Both the position numbers and the translations under genes were made by a program. The notes under the pieces were generated by a model. It saw nothing but the letters and a program-made list of their open reading frames with translations, made no database searches and was not told the DNA's origin. This document shows positions 14,819-23,782 of a stretch of DNA of 64,000 bases, in pieces. Source of the stretch: an uncultured Ruminococcus sp. (GTDB taxonomy: Bacteria > Bacillota > Clostridia > Oscillospirales > Ruminococcaceae); NCBI GenBank assembly GCA_900541495.1, contig UQKC01000003.1, forward strand, positions 1 to 64,000, in the 5' to 3' direction. How positions within the stretch are numbered: position 1 is the first letter of the stretch; each line of letters opens with the position of its first letter.

Positions 14819-17644
14819 TTACTTCAAATACTTCTTCAAATATTTACCCGTATAAGACTTCGCGCACTTTGCAATTTCCTCGGGAGTGCCACATTTTACA
14901 AGCGTTCCGCCGCCTACGCCGCCCTCGGGGCCAAGGTCGATGATATGGTCGGCTGTTTTTATCACATCGAGGTTATGCTCGATGACAAGGACGGTATTTC
15001 CGCCCTCGGTAAGTCTTTGCAGGACTTCGATAAGCTTGTGGACATCGGCGGTGTGAAGTCCCGTTGTCGGTTCATCGAGGATATAGAACGTTCTGCCCGT
15101 TGCGCGCTTGGAAAGCTCGGTCGCAAGCTTTACTCTCTGCGCTTCGCCGCCCGAGAGCGTTGTTGAGGACTGACCTATTTTGATATAGCCAAGTCCGACT
15201 TCCTGCAAAGTTTTGAGCTTTCGTGCGATCTTCGGGATATTTGCGAAGAACTCAACGCCCTCATCGACTGTCATTTCAAGAACGTCATAGATATTTTTGC
15301 CCTTGTAGTAAACGTCGAGCGTTTCACGGTTGTAGCGTTTGCCTTTGCAGACTTCACAAGGCACGAAAACGTCGGGCAGAAAGTGCATTTCTATCTTTAT
15401 GATGCCATCGCCCTCGCAGGCTTCGCATCTGCCGCCCTTTGTGTTGAACGAAAATCTTCCCGGACCGTAGCCTTTCATTTTTGCATCGTTCGTTCCTGCA
15501 AAAAGCTCACGGATATCGTTGAAAACGCCCGTATATGTTGCAGGGTTGGAACGTGGTGTTCTGCCTATCGGCGACTGGTCGATTGCGATGACCTTATCAA
15601 GGTTTTCCAGTCCCTCCATTCGGTCGAATTTGCCCGCTCTTATCTTTGCACGATTCAATTTTGCGGCGAGATTCTTATAGATTATCTCGTTGACGAGCGA
15701 GGATTTTCCGCTGCCCGAAACGCCCGTTACGCAGGTGAAAATTCCGAGTGGAACTTCAACATCGATATGCTTAAGGTTATTTTCAGCCGCGCCGAAAATG
15801 CGAAGAAACTCACCGTTACCCTTTTTGCGCTCGGTCGGAACGGGAATGAACCGCTTTCCGCTCAAATACTGACCCGTTATCGAACGCTCGCACTTTTCGA
15901 TGTCCTCGACCGTTCCCGTTGCGACTATCTCGCCGCCGTGAACACCAGCGTAAGGGCCTACATCGACAATATAGTCCGCGCTTCGCATCGTGTCCTCATC
16001 GTGTTCGACAACTATAACGGTATTTCCCGAGTCGCGGAGTCTTTTCAGCGTTGCGATAAGCTTGTCATTGTCACGCTGATGAAGTCCGATAGACGGTTCA
16101 TCGAGGATATAGAGCACTCCGACAAGTGACGAGCCTATCTGCGTTGCAAGGCGGATTCGCTGGCTTTCGCCGCCCGAGAGAGTTGCCGCCGAACGTGAGA
16201 GCGTGAGGTATTCAAGTCCGACGCTTTTCAGGAAGCCAAGTCGGCTGTTTATTTCCTTTATGATACGCTCGCCGATGAGCCGCTGTGTTTCGGTGAGTTC
16301 GAGGTTCGAGAAGAAGTCAACTGCGGCACTTACGGACATATCGGTAAGCTCGGAAATATTCTTTCCGCCGACGGTTACTGCGAGGCTTTCGGGTTTAAGT
16401 CTGTTGCCGTGGCAGTCGGGACAAAGCACTTCGCTCATACAGTCCTCTATCTCGGAACGGCTGTACTCGGAGCTGGTTTCGTTATAGCGGCGCTGGAGGT
16501 TGTTCAGTATGCCCTCGAACGGCTGATAGTATGTTCCGCCGCCGTAGACGCTTGAACGAACGATTTTCAGCTTTTTTTCGCCCGTGCCGTATAGGAAAGC
16601 GTTGACTGCCTCTTTCGGCAGGTCTTTCACGGGCGTATCGAGCGAAACGCCGTATTCATCAGCGATCGCGGAGTAGTACATCATTGCGATAGAATCATCG
16701 CTCAGAGTGTTCCAACCCATTGCCTTTATCGCGCCCTGCTTTATCGAAAGCTCCTTGTTCGGAATAACGAGGTCGGGGTCTATCCTGCGGAACATTCCAA
16801 GACCTGTACACTTAGGGCAGGCACCAAACGGATTATTGAACGAGAACATTCTCGGTGTAAGCTCCTCAATGGAGATATTATGCTCGGGGCAGGCGTAATT
16901 CTGTGAAAAAAGCATTTCCTTTCCGCCGATAACGTCTGCAATGACGATTCCGCCCGAGATCGCCGAGGCGGTTTCAACGCTGTCGGTAAGGCGTGAGGTT
17001 ATCCCCTCTTTTATGACAAGTCGGTCAACGACTATTTCAATATTGTGCTTCTTGTTTTTTTCAAGCTTTATCTCCTCGCTCAAATCGTAAATGATACCGT
17101 CGCAGCGAACACGGACATAACCCGATTTTTTCGCGCGTTCAAGCTCCTTTGTATGCTCTCCCTTTCGTCCTCTTATGACGGGGGCAAGGATCTGCAGCTT
17201 TGTTCCCTCGGGGAGTGCCGTTATTGTGTCGGCAATTTGGTCAACAGTCTGCTGTTTTATCTCTCTGCCGCAGACCGGGCAGTGCGGAACGCCTATTCGC
17301 GCATACAAAAGTCGGAGATAATCGTATATCTCGGTGACAGTTCCGACCGTTGAACGTGGGTTATTCGAGGTGCTTTTCTGGTCTATCGAAATTGCAGGCG
17401 AAAGTCCTTCGATACTGTCAACATCAGGCTTTTCCATCTGTCCGAGGAACATTCTGGCATAGGACGAAAGGCTCTCCATATAGCGGCGCTGTCCGTCGGC
17501 ATATATTGTATCGAACGCAAGCGAGGATTTGCCGCTGCCCGAAAGTCCCGTCATAACGACAAGCTTGTCGCGCGGAATTTCGAGGTCAACGTTTTTAAGG
17601 TTATGCTCCCTTGCGCCTTTGATGATTATTTTGTCGGTTGGCAT
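14819..17644 (-). CDS. uvrA: Excinuclease ABC subunit A
   Basis: The damage-recognition ATPase of nucleotide-excision repair, 941 aa, full length. It has two ABC modules, each with a Walker A (GLSGSGKSSLAFDT near residue 31 and GVSGSGKSSLVNEI near 635) and signature LSGGESQRIRLAT / LSGGEAQRVKLAT. Zinc-finger Cys pairs are seen in CPVCGRE, CPKCTGLG and CEACEGDG...CEVCKGKRY. Other marks are LDEPSIGLHQRDN and LDEPTTGLHTADV. It is on the minus strand with the GyrI-like gene and uvrB just upstream, so uvrB and uvrA are probably read together. No clear LexA box was seen upstream of uvrB. Confidence 0.97.
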   Translation of the reverse strand: MPTDKIIIKGAREHNLKNVDLEIPRDKLVVMTGLSGSGKSSLAFDTIYADGQRRYMESLSSYARMFLGQMEKPDVDSIEGLSPAISIDQKSTSNNPRSTVGTVTEIYDYLRLLYARIGVPHCPVCGREIKQQTVDQIADTITALPEGTKLQILAPVIRGRKGEHTKELERAKKSGYVRVRCDGIIYDLSEEIKLEKNKKHNIEIVVDRLVIKEGITSRLTDSVETASAISGGIVIADVIGGKEMLFSQNYACPEHNISIEELTPRMFSFNNPFGACPKCTGLGMFRRIDPDLVIPNKELSIKQGAIKAMGWNTLSDDSIAMMYYSAIADEYGVSLDTPVKDLPKEAVNAFLYGTGEKKLKIVRSSVYGGGTYYQPFEGILNNLQRRYNETSSEYSRSEIEDCMSEVLCPDCHGNRLKPESLAVTVGGKNISELTDMSVSAAVDFFSNLELTETQRLIGERIIKEINSRLGFLKSVGLEYLTLSRSAATLSGGESQRIRLATQIGSSLVGVLYILDEPSIGLHQRDNDKLIATLKRLRDSGNTVIVVEHDEDTMRSADYIVDVGPYAGVHGGEIVATGTVEDIEKCERSITGQYLSGKRFIPVPTERKKGNGEFLRIFGAAENNLKHIDVEVPLGIFTCVTGVSGSGKSSLVNEIIYKNLAAKLNRAKIRAGKFDRMEGLENLDKVIAIDQSPIGRTPRSNPATYTGVFNDIRELFAGTNDAKMKGYGPGRFSFNTKGGRCEACEGDGIIKIEMHFLPDVFVPCEVCKGKRYNRETLDVYYKGKNIYDVLEMTVDEGVEFFANIPKIARKLKTLQEVGLGYIKIGQSSTTLSGGEAQRVKLATELSKRATGRTFYILDEPTTGLHTADVHKLIEVLQRLTEGGNTVLVIEHNLDVIKTADHIIDLGPEGGVGGGTLVKCGTPEEIAKCAKSYTGKYLKKYLK

Positions 17645-17688
17645 TTTCTTTTTCCTCTTTCATATTCGGGTAAAGCTTACCCGTTCCT

Positions 17689-18333
17689 TTATTTTTCTGC
17701 AAATTTTATCGGGTGTCGGATAACCGTTTTCCGCTTTTCGGGAATGGTCTTGTTCGGGTCGGAAATATATATTTCATGATGCAGCCGAGCCTCGGTCAAG
17801 TCATTTTCATAGCCGTTTTCCTTTATATGATCGTCCATAAGCGCGACCGAACGAGGTTCATCGTCATAAGCTCCGATGTGCATTATCTGAACGCAGAGTC
17901 CCTCCTCAACGGTGAAAAATTCAGCCGCCGAGCAGTCGAGCTTTTTCTTCCTTGAAGCTTCATCGACCGCCCACTTGAAGTCTTCCTCCGTCACAAAATC
18001 GGGCAGGCGGATAACGGATATCCAACTGAACTTTCCCTTGTCGGAAAAGTCGAAGTCGATATCGCTGTTGCTGCCCTGCCGCCAAAAGCCTTCAAGCGGT
18101 GGAACGACATACTCAAAAAAGCCGTCTATTTTATGCGAGCCTTTATAGCTCATTCTTATTGTATATGCAACGGAGTAAAGCACCCCGACTGCCTTTTTGT
18201 ACGCGCCGTCCGCTTCGTTCGGGTCGCCCTCGCCTCGGACGGCGATATAGTTCATTTTGGGAACGATGATGATCTCAGGGCGGCTTTTCGGCATATAAAA
18301 TTCTTTGTATTCTTTCTTGAAATCAAAAGCCAT
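17689..18333 (-). CDS. GyrI-like small-molecule-binding protein
   Basis: A 214 aa protein with the GyrI-like domain pattern: PEIIIVPKMNYIAVRGEGDPNE near the N-terminus, FEYVVPPLEGFWRQ, and VQIMHIGAYDDEPRSVALM. Family members bind small hydrophobic or drug-like ligands, and some hydrolyse them. An ATG further upstream (18360) lies inside the uvrB end; the better start is 18333 (MAFDFKKEY), just after the uvrB stop, with AAAGGAAAG as ribosome site. It sits between uvrB and uvrA, so it is co-transcribed with repair genes, but a repair role is only an inference from position. Confidence 0.8.
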   Translation of the reverse strand: MAFDFKKEYKEFYMPKSRPEIIIVPKMNYIAVRGEGDPNEADGAYKKAVGVLYSVAYTIRMSYKGSHKIDGFFEYVVPPLEGFWRQGSNSDIDFDFSDKGKFSWISVIRLPDFVTEEDFKWAVDEASRKKKLDCSAAEFFTVEEGLCVQIMHIGAYDDEPRSVALMDDHIKENGYENDLTEARLHHEIYISDPNKTIPEKRKTVIRHPIKFAEK

Positions 18334-18337
18334 TATG

Positions 18338-20308
18338 TCACTTCTTTCCTTTAAGTTCATTTATTCTGTCACGCAGATAAGCGGCGTGTTCAAATTCAAG
18401 CAGCTTCGCGGCGTTCTTCATCTCGACGGTGAGTTTCTCGATAAGAGCCTGCTTTTCTGCGGCGGACATCTGCTTCTGTTTCTGCTTTGAAGTCTTGCCG
18501 TCCGTTTCGCTCTTGGACGAAATTTTGATAACGTCGCGGACGTCCTTGATGATAGTTTTCGGCTTGATGCCGTGCTTTTCGTTATATTCGAGCTGAATCT
18601 TGCGTCGGCGCTCGGTTTCGTTTATTGCGCTTTCCATTGAACGTGTTACGCTGTCGGCGTACATTATTACCTGACCGTGCGAATTTCGTGCGGCTCTGCC
18701 TATCGTCTGGATAAGCGAGCTTTCCGAACGCAGGAATCCTTCCTTGTCGGCATCAAGAATTGCAACGAGCGAGACCTCGGGTATATCAAGTCCCTCACGC
18801 AGGAGGTTGATTCCGACAAGAACGTCAAATTCGCCCAAACGCAGGTCACGGATTATCTCCATTCGCTCGATAGTGTCGATGTCATAGTGCATATAGCGGA
18901 CTTTTACGCCCATTTTATCGAGGTAAGCTGTGAGGTCTTCCGCCATTTTCTTCGTCAGGGTCGTGACGAGGACACGCTCGCCCTTTGCTGTGCGCTCGTT
19001 TATTTCAAGCAGGAGGTCTTCGATCTGACCCTGAACGGGCTTGACGATGATCTCGGGGTCTACAAGTCCCGTCGGACGAATTACCTGTTCAACTATCTGC
19101 TCGGACTTTTCACGCTCGAACGGTCCAGGAGTAGCGGAAACGAATATCGCCTGACCTATCTTGTCGTAAAATTCGTTAAAGGTGAGCGGACGGTTATCGA
19201 ATGCTGACGGAAGTCGGAAACCATAGTCAACGAGGGTGGTCTTACGTCCGCGGTCGCCTGCGCTCATTGAGCGTATCTGCGGAAGTGAAACGTGGCTTTC
19301 GTCCACGAAAAGCAGGAAGTCTTTCGGAAAGTGGTCGAGCAGTGTATAAGGTATGCTGCCGGGTTCACGGCCTGCAAGGATTCGCGAATAGTTCTCGATG
19401 CCCTTGCAGAAGCCTATTTCCTCAAGCATTTCTATATCATAGCGTGTGCGCTGTTCGATTCGCTGTGCTTCGATAAGCTTATCATTGTCCTTGAAATACT
19501 TGATGCGTTCTTCAAGCTCGCGCTCGATCTCCCCTATTGCGCCGTTCATTTTTTCGCGCGAGATAACATAGTGCGAAGCAGGGTAAATTGCGGCGTGTGA
19601 GATAGTCGAGGTGACGTTTCCCGTGAGAGGGTTGAACTCGGAGATACGGTCAACTTCGTCCCCGAAAAATTCAACCCGGATAGCCGTATCGGTCGCACCT
19701 GCGGGGAAAATTTCAACGGTATCTCCCCTCACGCGGAACTTGTTTCGGGTAAAGCTGAGGTCATTTCGCTCATACTGAATCGAAACGAGCTTTGCAAGCA
19801 GTTCTTCTCGCGACATCTGTGCGCCCTGACGTACAGAAACTACCATTGTTCGGTAATCGATAGGCGAACCGAGGGTATAGATGCAGGAAACGGACGCTAC
19901 TATTATAACATCACGGCGTTCGGCGAGGGCGAATGTTGCGCTGTGGCGAAGTCGGTCTATTTCGTCATTTATTGCGGAGTCCTTTTCGATATAACTGTCG
20001 GTCGAGGGTATATACGCCTCCGGCTGGTAATAATCATAGTAGGAAACGAAGTATTCGACCGCGTTTTCGGGAAAGAACTCTCTGAACTCGGAGCAAAGCT
20101 GCGCGGCGAGGGTTTTATTATGTGCAAAAACGAGCGCAGGACGGTTGAGCTGTGCGATAACGTTCGCCATTGTGAAAGTTTTGCCCGAACCCGTTACTCC
20201 GAGCAGAGTTTGTTCCTTGTAGCCTTTTTTTACGCCTTCGACAAGCTCGCTTATAGCTTTCGGCTGGTCGCCTGCAGGCGTATAATCGGAATGAAGCTTA
20301 AAATCCAT
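18338..20308 (-). CDS. uvrB: Excinuclease ABC subunit B
   Basis: The helicase-like damage-verification subunit of excision repair, 656 aa. Seen: LLGVTGSGKTFTMANVI (Walker A), YYDYYQPEAYIPSTDSYIEKD (beta-hairpin with the Tyr residues that clamp DNA), LLFVDESHV (Walker B), LVTTLTKKMAEDL, LREGLDIPEVSLVAILDADKEGF, QTIGRAARN, and the C-terminal UVR domain that contacts UvrA/UvrC (LTVEMKNAAKLLEFEHAAYLRDRI). AAAGGA precedes the ATG. The GyrI-like gene starts 3 bases past its stop. Confidence 0.97.
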   Translation of the reverse strand: MDFKLHSDYTPAGDQPKAISELVEGVKKGYKEQTLLGVTGSGKTFTMANVIAQLNRPALVFAHNKTLAAQLCSEFREFFPENAVEYFVSYYDYYQPEAYIPSTDSYIEKDSAINDEIDRLRHSATFALAERRDVIIVASVSCIYTLGSPIDYRTMVVSVRQGAQMSREELLAKLVSIQYERNDLSFTRNKFRVRGDTVEIFPAGATDTAIRVEFFGDEVDRISEFNPLTGNVTSTISHAAIYPASHYVISREKMNGAIGEIERELEERIKYFKDNDKLIEAQRIEQRTRYDIEMLEEIGFCKGIENYSRILAGREPGSIPYTLLDHFPKDFLLFVDESHVSLPQIRSMSAGDRGRKTTLVDYGFRLPSAFDNRPLTFNEFYDKIGQAIFVSATPGPFEREKSEQIVEQVIRPTGLVDPEIIVKPVQGQIEDLLLEINERTAKGERVLVTTLTKKMAEDLTAYLDKMGVKVRYMHYDIDTIERMEIIRDLRLGEFDVLVGINLLREGLDIPEVSLVAILDADKEGFLRSESSLIQTIGRAARNSHGQVIMYADSVTRSMESAINETERRRKIQLEYNEKHGIKPKTIIKDVRDVIKISSKSETDGKTSKQKQKQMSAAEKQALIEKLTVEMKNAAKLLEFEHAAYLRDRINELKGKK

Positions 20309-20367
20309 AGCGTTTTCCTTTCATTATGAATTACGGAAAAATACATCAATGAAAACGGTTGAAATAT

Positions 20368-20552
20368 ACACGGTCTTTCAACGAGTAAATAAATAGTGAA
20401 CTTTTGATGTGAATGTATTTCAAAGTGCTATATTTTACCGTAGTGAACGGGTCACTGTTCCGTTTTTTGAACGGTATCAGTGACTGAAGAACGGGAAACA
20501 CGTCCCCTACAGTATTTTTTAGAAGAATAATTCACTCGTTGAAATACCGTGT
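20368..20552. repeat. 185-base element with 23-base inverted ends, upstream of uvrB
   Basis: Left end 20368-20390 (ACACGGTCTTTCAACGAGTA and on) and right end 20530-20552 match as inverted repeats at 21 of 23 bases. The centre (about 20444-20513) is the same hairpin repeat as at 8813-8883, with GAACGGTATCAGTGACTG and ACGTCCCCTACA. It looks like a MITE that has captured or contains the shared hairpin unit. It has no gene and separates radC from uvrB. Confidence 0.65.
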
Positions 20553-20570
20553 TGAAATGCGCCGATATTT

Positions 20571-21260
20571 TCACATACTCGGCAGCATTCCGCTCTTTCG
20601 CATCGAAACAGCTCCGTCCCTGCCGACGATGATATGGTCGAGCAGGCGCACTCCGAATGTTGAAAGGAACGACATTATCCGCCTTGTTGTCAGCACATCG
20701 GTATCGGACGGCTCACACGAGCCTTTCGGGTGGTTGTGCGCTATCGCAACGAGTGAAGCACCCGAACATAGTACTATCTCCGCAAGTCTGCGCATATCGA
20801 CGGGCGCTGAGGACGGTCCGCCCTTGCAGACGATGCTGTTTCGGACGAGATGCAGGTCGTCATCGAATGCGGCAACATAGAAGCACTCCTTTGCATCGCC
20901 CGGAAAACAGCCTTTGAACAGCTCGCAAAGCTTGTCCGTATTGTCAAAAACGCTGTGCTCGATGCGCGACATATTGTAAGTCCTCATCGAGAGCGGTATC
21001 ATTTTGATAAGCACGGCGGAGTTGAGCGAAATTCTTCCGATAGCGACAAGGTCATCGACCGAAGCATCAAAAACTCCGCATAAGCCGCCGAAGCGGTCAA
21101 TAAGATTATGTGCAATTTCGTTGGTATCGATTCTCGGGTAAGTATAAAACAGCACCATTTCAAGTATCTGATGCTCGCTGAATCCCTCGAACCCGTTTTT
21201 GAGGAACATTTCCTTCATACGCTGTCTGTGTCCTGCATGGACATTATTCTTTTCTTCCAT
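20571..21260 (-). CDS. radC: RadC/JAB-domain protein
   Basis: A 229 aa RadC homologue. The metal-binding motif is HNHPKGSCEPSDTD near residue 175, preceded by FYVAAFDDDLHLV and GGPSSAPVDMRRL. The N-terminal half has a helix-hairpin-helix-like region (ILEMVLFYTYPRIDTNEIAHNLIDRFGG, here in pieces). Despite the name, a direct repair role of RadC has not held up, and the JAB/MPN+ fold suggests a metallo-hydrolase. An ATG at 21287 is possible, but GGGAGG sits ideally before the ATG at 21260 (MEEKNN), which I chose. It stands alone upstream of the uvrB block. Confidence 0.88.
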   Translation of the reverse strand: MEEKNNVHAGHRQRMKEMFLKNGFEGFSEHQILEMVLFYTYPRIDTNEIAHNLIDRFGGLCGVFDASVDDLVAIGRISLNSAVLIKMIPLSMRTYNMSRIEHSVFDNTDKLCELFKGCFPGDAKECFYVAAFDDDLHLVRNSIVCKGGPSSAPVDMRRLAEIVLCSGASLVAIAHNHPKGSCEPSDTDVLTTRRIMSFLSTFGVRLLDHIIVGRDGAVSMRKSGMLPSM

Positions 21261-21355
21261 AATGTTCCTCCCGTATAATTTTATCAAAACAAATGTTTCT
21301 TATATTATACACCATAATTTTTTTATTTGCAAGAGTTTTGGAAAAGTTTTTTTAA

Positions 21356-21556
21356 TTTGGAATTCGGGATGCGGAATTATTTATCTGCTGTGAATTCACA
21401 GCTAAACAATAGCTTTGTTCAAATTGAAATAATTTGTAACCATTCTGTTATTGAAAATTTTTCCTTAAAAATTTATAATTAAAATATAGAATATAATTCG
21501 ACATTCAAAGTCGACTAACGTGTGCAAAAATTTCGAATTCATAATTCCGAATTTTT
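21356..21556. repeat. Block bounded by inverted GAATTCGG units, upstream of the LRR lipoprotein gene
   Basis: TTTGGAATTCGGGATGCGG (about 21356-21378) faces TTCGAATTCATAATTCCG (about 21532-21550). The AT-rich interval between them holds no gene; it may carry the promoter of the next gene. Confidence 0.5.
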
Positions 21557-21571
21557 TTAGTGGGGTGCATT

Positions 21572-23539
21572 ATGAAAAAACGTTTTATCGCGGCGATATT
21601 CGCTTTGACATTTGTATTATGCTCCTGCACAAATGGGGCAAACGGCACAGATGAAGTTACCGACATTTCGTCCGAGGTGCAGACCTTATCCGAAGCAGCA
21701 GTTACAGACGAAAAGCCCGTTTCCGAGCAGTTCAAATACACGGTCAACGAGTATGGAGTTTACATAACCGGATATATCGGTGAACAAACCGTTGTCACTA
21801 TCCCGACCGAAATTGACGGAACGAAGGTCTACAAGGTTTCGGACAATGCTTTCCGCGGTTCGGGAGTGGAAGAACTGATAATTCCCGAGGGTATGATGCA
21901 GGTCAAATGCATCAAAGGCGCATATCATCTGAAAAAGCTGGTTCTTCCCTCGACTGCGGATAAGATCGACACGCTTGAACTGGCTTATTTGCCCGAGCTT
22001 GACGATATTGAAGTCGCCGAGGGTGGAAATTTCATTGCAAACAACGGTGTGCTATTCTCTGCGGACGGAAAGACGCTCGTTTTTGCTTTTAACTGCGGTG
22101 ATGATTACGTTGTTCCCGAAGGTACGGAAGAGATCGGCACGTTTGCTTTTTCGCATAAAAAGCTACGCTCGGTAAGCCTGCCGTCAACGCTTAAAACTGT
22201 CGGGCAGAGGGCATTTGAGGAGTGCGAGAACCTGCTTAAAATTGAGATACCGTCAAGCGTGACGGCGATCGAAAGCTCGGCGTTTCTAAACAGCGGTCTT
22301 GCCGAAGTAAAGCTCAGCGAGGGGCTGAAAAGCATCGGCGATGCGGCTTTCAGCAAGACAGATATCAGCGAAATTTCACTTCCGCAGAGCATTGAGGAAG
22401 TCGGCGAGCTTTTCATTGACGATGACTGCAAGCTCACGGCTTATGAGCCGATAAAGTCAATAATGACCTACGATGTCACCTACCTTAACAAGCCGACTGC
22501 GGAAACTGCGGAGCGTGTTCTTCCCGAAATTCCCGAATACAATGACGGAAGATTTCTGCTCGATATAAACTTTGACGGCGTTCCCGAATGTTTTGACTAT
22601 AACAGAAACGGAACATTGTTATATGCTCTTTCCGAAAATTACAGCTGGTACTGTGTATCGGATTTTGACGGCAGGCTCTATCATTACTATGACAAGGATA
22701 ATGACTGTGATTTTTATACCGTCTGGGATATAGGCGAGGGTAGTCAAAGCTTATATCGCAATTTACAGCGTCTTGAACCGCTTAAGGAACGTATTGATAA
22801 TGAACCGATAGGCAATCTGACCAATTACGGCGGCGAGCTTAAAGTGGGTTCGCTCAACGGTCATTTTTATATGGAAGAAAGCAGCGATCCTTTCAGCGAT
22901 CTGGACAAATATATCAATGATGCAATGAGCGGATATGAGTTGGTAGAGATCATTGACTTCAACAAGCTTGCGGAGGGTCAGGACAGCTCGGAAAAATTCC
23001 AAATAAAGCTTGACCCTATAGAAAAGCGCTCGTCCAAGCCGCTCATGACCTATGATGAATACAAGGCTGAAAATTATGTTGAGATCGGCGGTATGAGTTA
23101 CTTCAAATATGTGTCTTATGCATATCCACACGCTGCGGAAGATCTGGACAAATTTCTGAAGTTCCCGAACCTGACTTCACTCAGCATTTACCTTGATATT
23201 GACAGCGCAGAGCCGATAACGAAATTCAAAAATATAAAGGAACTGAGCATCTGTTGTTATATCAAAGACCCGTCTGCGCTTGCGGAAATGGACAACGTTA
23301 AAAAGCTTTATGTTACCAAGCTTGACAGCTATGATTTTCTGTACGGAATGGATGGTGTGGGGGCGATAGAATTTTACCCGACAACGGAAGAACCCGATGA
23401 TTTTTTCAAGCTGTTAAAGGGAATGAAAAACCTTAAATATCTTATCGCAGACAACTACTGCGATATGCCGATATCGGACGGTCAGCTGAAATGGCTTGAA
23501 GAAAATATGCCTGAGATCAAGGTGGTAACGATTTATTAA
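21572..23539 (+). CDS. Lipoprotein with BspA-type leucine-rich repeats
   Basis: A secreted, lipid-anchored protein of 655 aa. Its N-terminus MKKRFIAAIFALTFVLCSC is a signal peptide with lipobox LCSC. After a Thr/Ser/Glu-rich linker come LRR_5/BspA-like repeats, each with a pattern like IEEVTLPSTVTAIESSAF (for example EIPSSVTAIESSAFLNSGL and LRSVSLPSTLKTVGQRAFEE). Residues from about 330 onward are non-repetitive, with a second short LRR-like stretch near the C-terminus. Such proteins often mediate adhesion or recognition at the cell surface. I chose the ATG at 21572; a GTG at 21560 would add only four residues. A terminator follows at 23616-23661. Confidence 0.88.
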   Translation: MKKRFIAAIFALTFVLCSCTNGANGTDEVTDISSEVQTLSEAAVTDEKPVSEQFKYTVNEYGVYITGYIGEQTVVTIPTEIDGTKVYKVSDNAFRGSGVEELIIPEGMMQVKCIKGAYHLKKLVLPSTADKIDTLELAYLPELDDIEVAEGGNFIANNGVLFSADGKTLVFAFNCGDDYVVPEGTEEIGTFAFSHKKLRSVSLPSTLKTVGQRAFEECENLLKIEIPSSVTAIESSAFLNSGLAEVKLSEGLKSIGDAAFSKTDISEISLPQSIEEVGELFIDDDCKLTAYEPIKSIMTYDVTYLNKPTAETAERVLPEIPEYNDGRFLLDINFDGVPECFDYNRNGTLLYALSENYSWYCVSDFDGRLYHYYDKDNDCDFYTVWDIGEGSQSLYRNLQRLEPLKERIDNEPIGNLTNYGGELKVGSLNGHFYMEESSDPFSDLDKYINDAMSGYELVEIIDFNKLAEGQDSSEKFQIKLDPIEKRSSKPLMTYDEYKAENYVEIGGMSYFKYVSYAYPHAAEDLDKFLKFPNLTSLSIYLDIDSAEPITKFKNIKELSICCYIKDPSALAEMDNVKKLYVTKLDSYDFLYGMDGVGAIEFYPTTEEPDDFFKLLKGMKNLKYLIADNYCDMPISDGQLKWLEENMPEIKVVTIY

Positions 23540-23556
23540 ATTCGGAACCTTTTTTT

Positions 23557-23782
23557 AATGCGTAATGCGTAATGCGTAATGCGTAATTATCGGCATTTGA
23601 TACTTTGATTAAAAAAAGAACCTATTTTCATTGAATATAAAATCTGTGAAAATAGGTTCTTATTTATTGCCAAAACACCTTATGGTGCGGTACGAGTGAC
23701 CCGTTCCCTACAAAATTCGGACAAAGTTACGACCAAAAATAATTACGCATTACGCATTACGAATTACGCATTACGCATTAAT
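23557..23782. repeat. Block bounded by inverted AATGCGTAAT repeats
   Basis: Tandem TAATGCGTAATGCGTAAT (23557-23588) faces the inverted run AATTACGCATTACGCATTAC (from about 23740). Between them lie the terminator of the LRR gene and GTACGAGTGACCCGTTCCCT, a fragment of the GTAGGG family. The right run reaches the end of the GH26 gene. Confidence 0.65.
23616..23661 (+). terminator. Terminator after the LRR lipoprotein gene
   Basis: AAGAACCTATTTTCA (23616-23630) pairs perfectly with TGAAAATAGGTTCTT (23647-23661), followed by ATTTATT. Confidence 0.85.

Noticed and set aside
20309..20570. LexA/SOS box in front of uvrB
   Set aside because: GAAC words occur but none with a correctly spaced GTTC; the stretch is explained by the repeat element.
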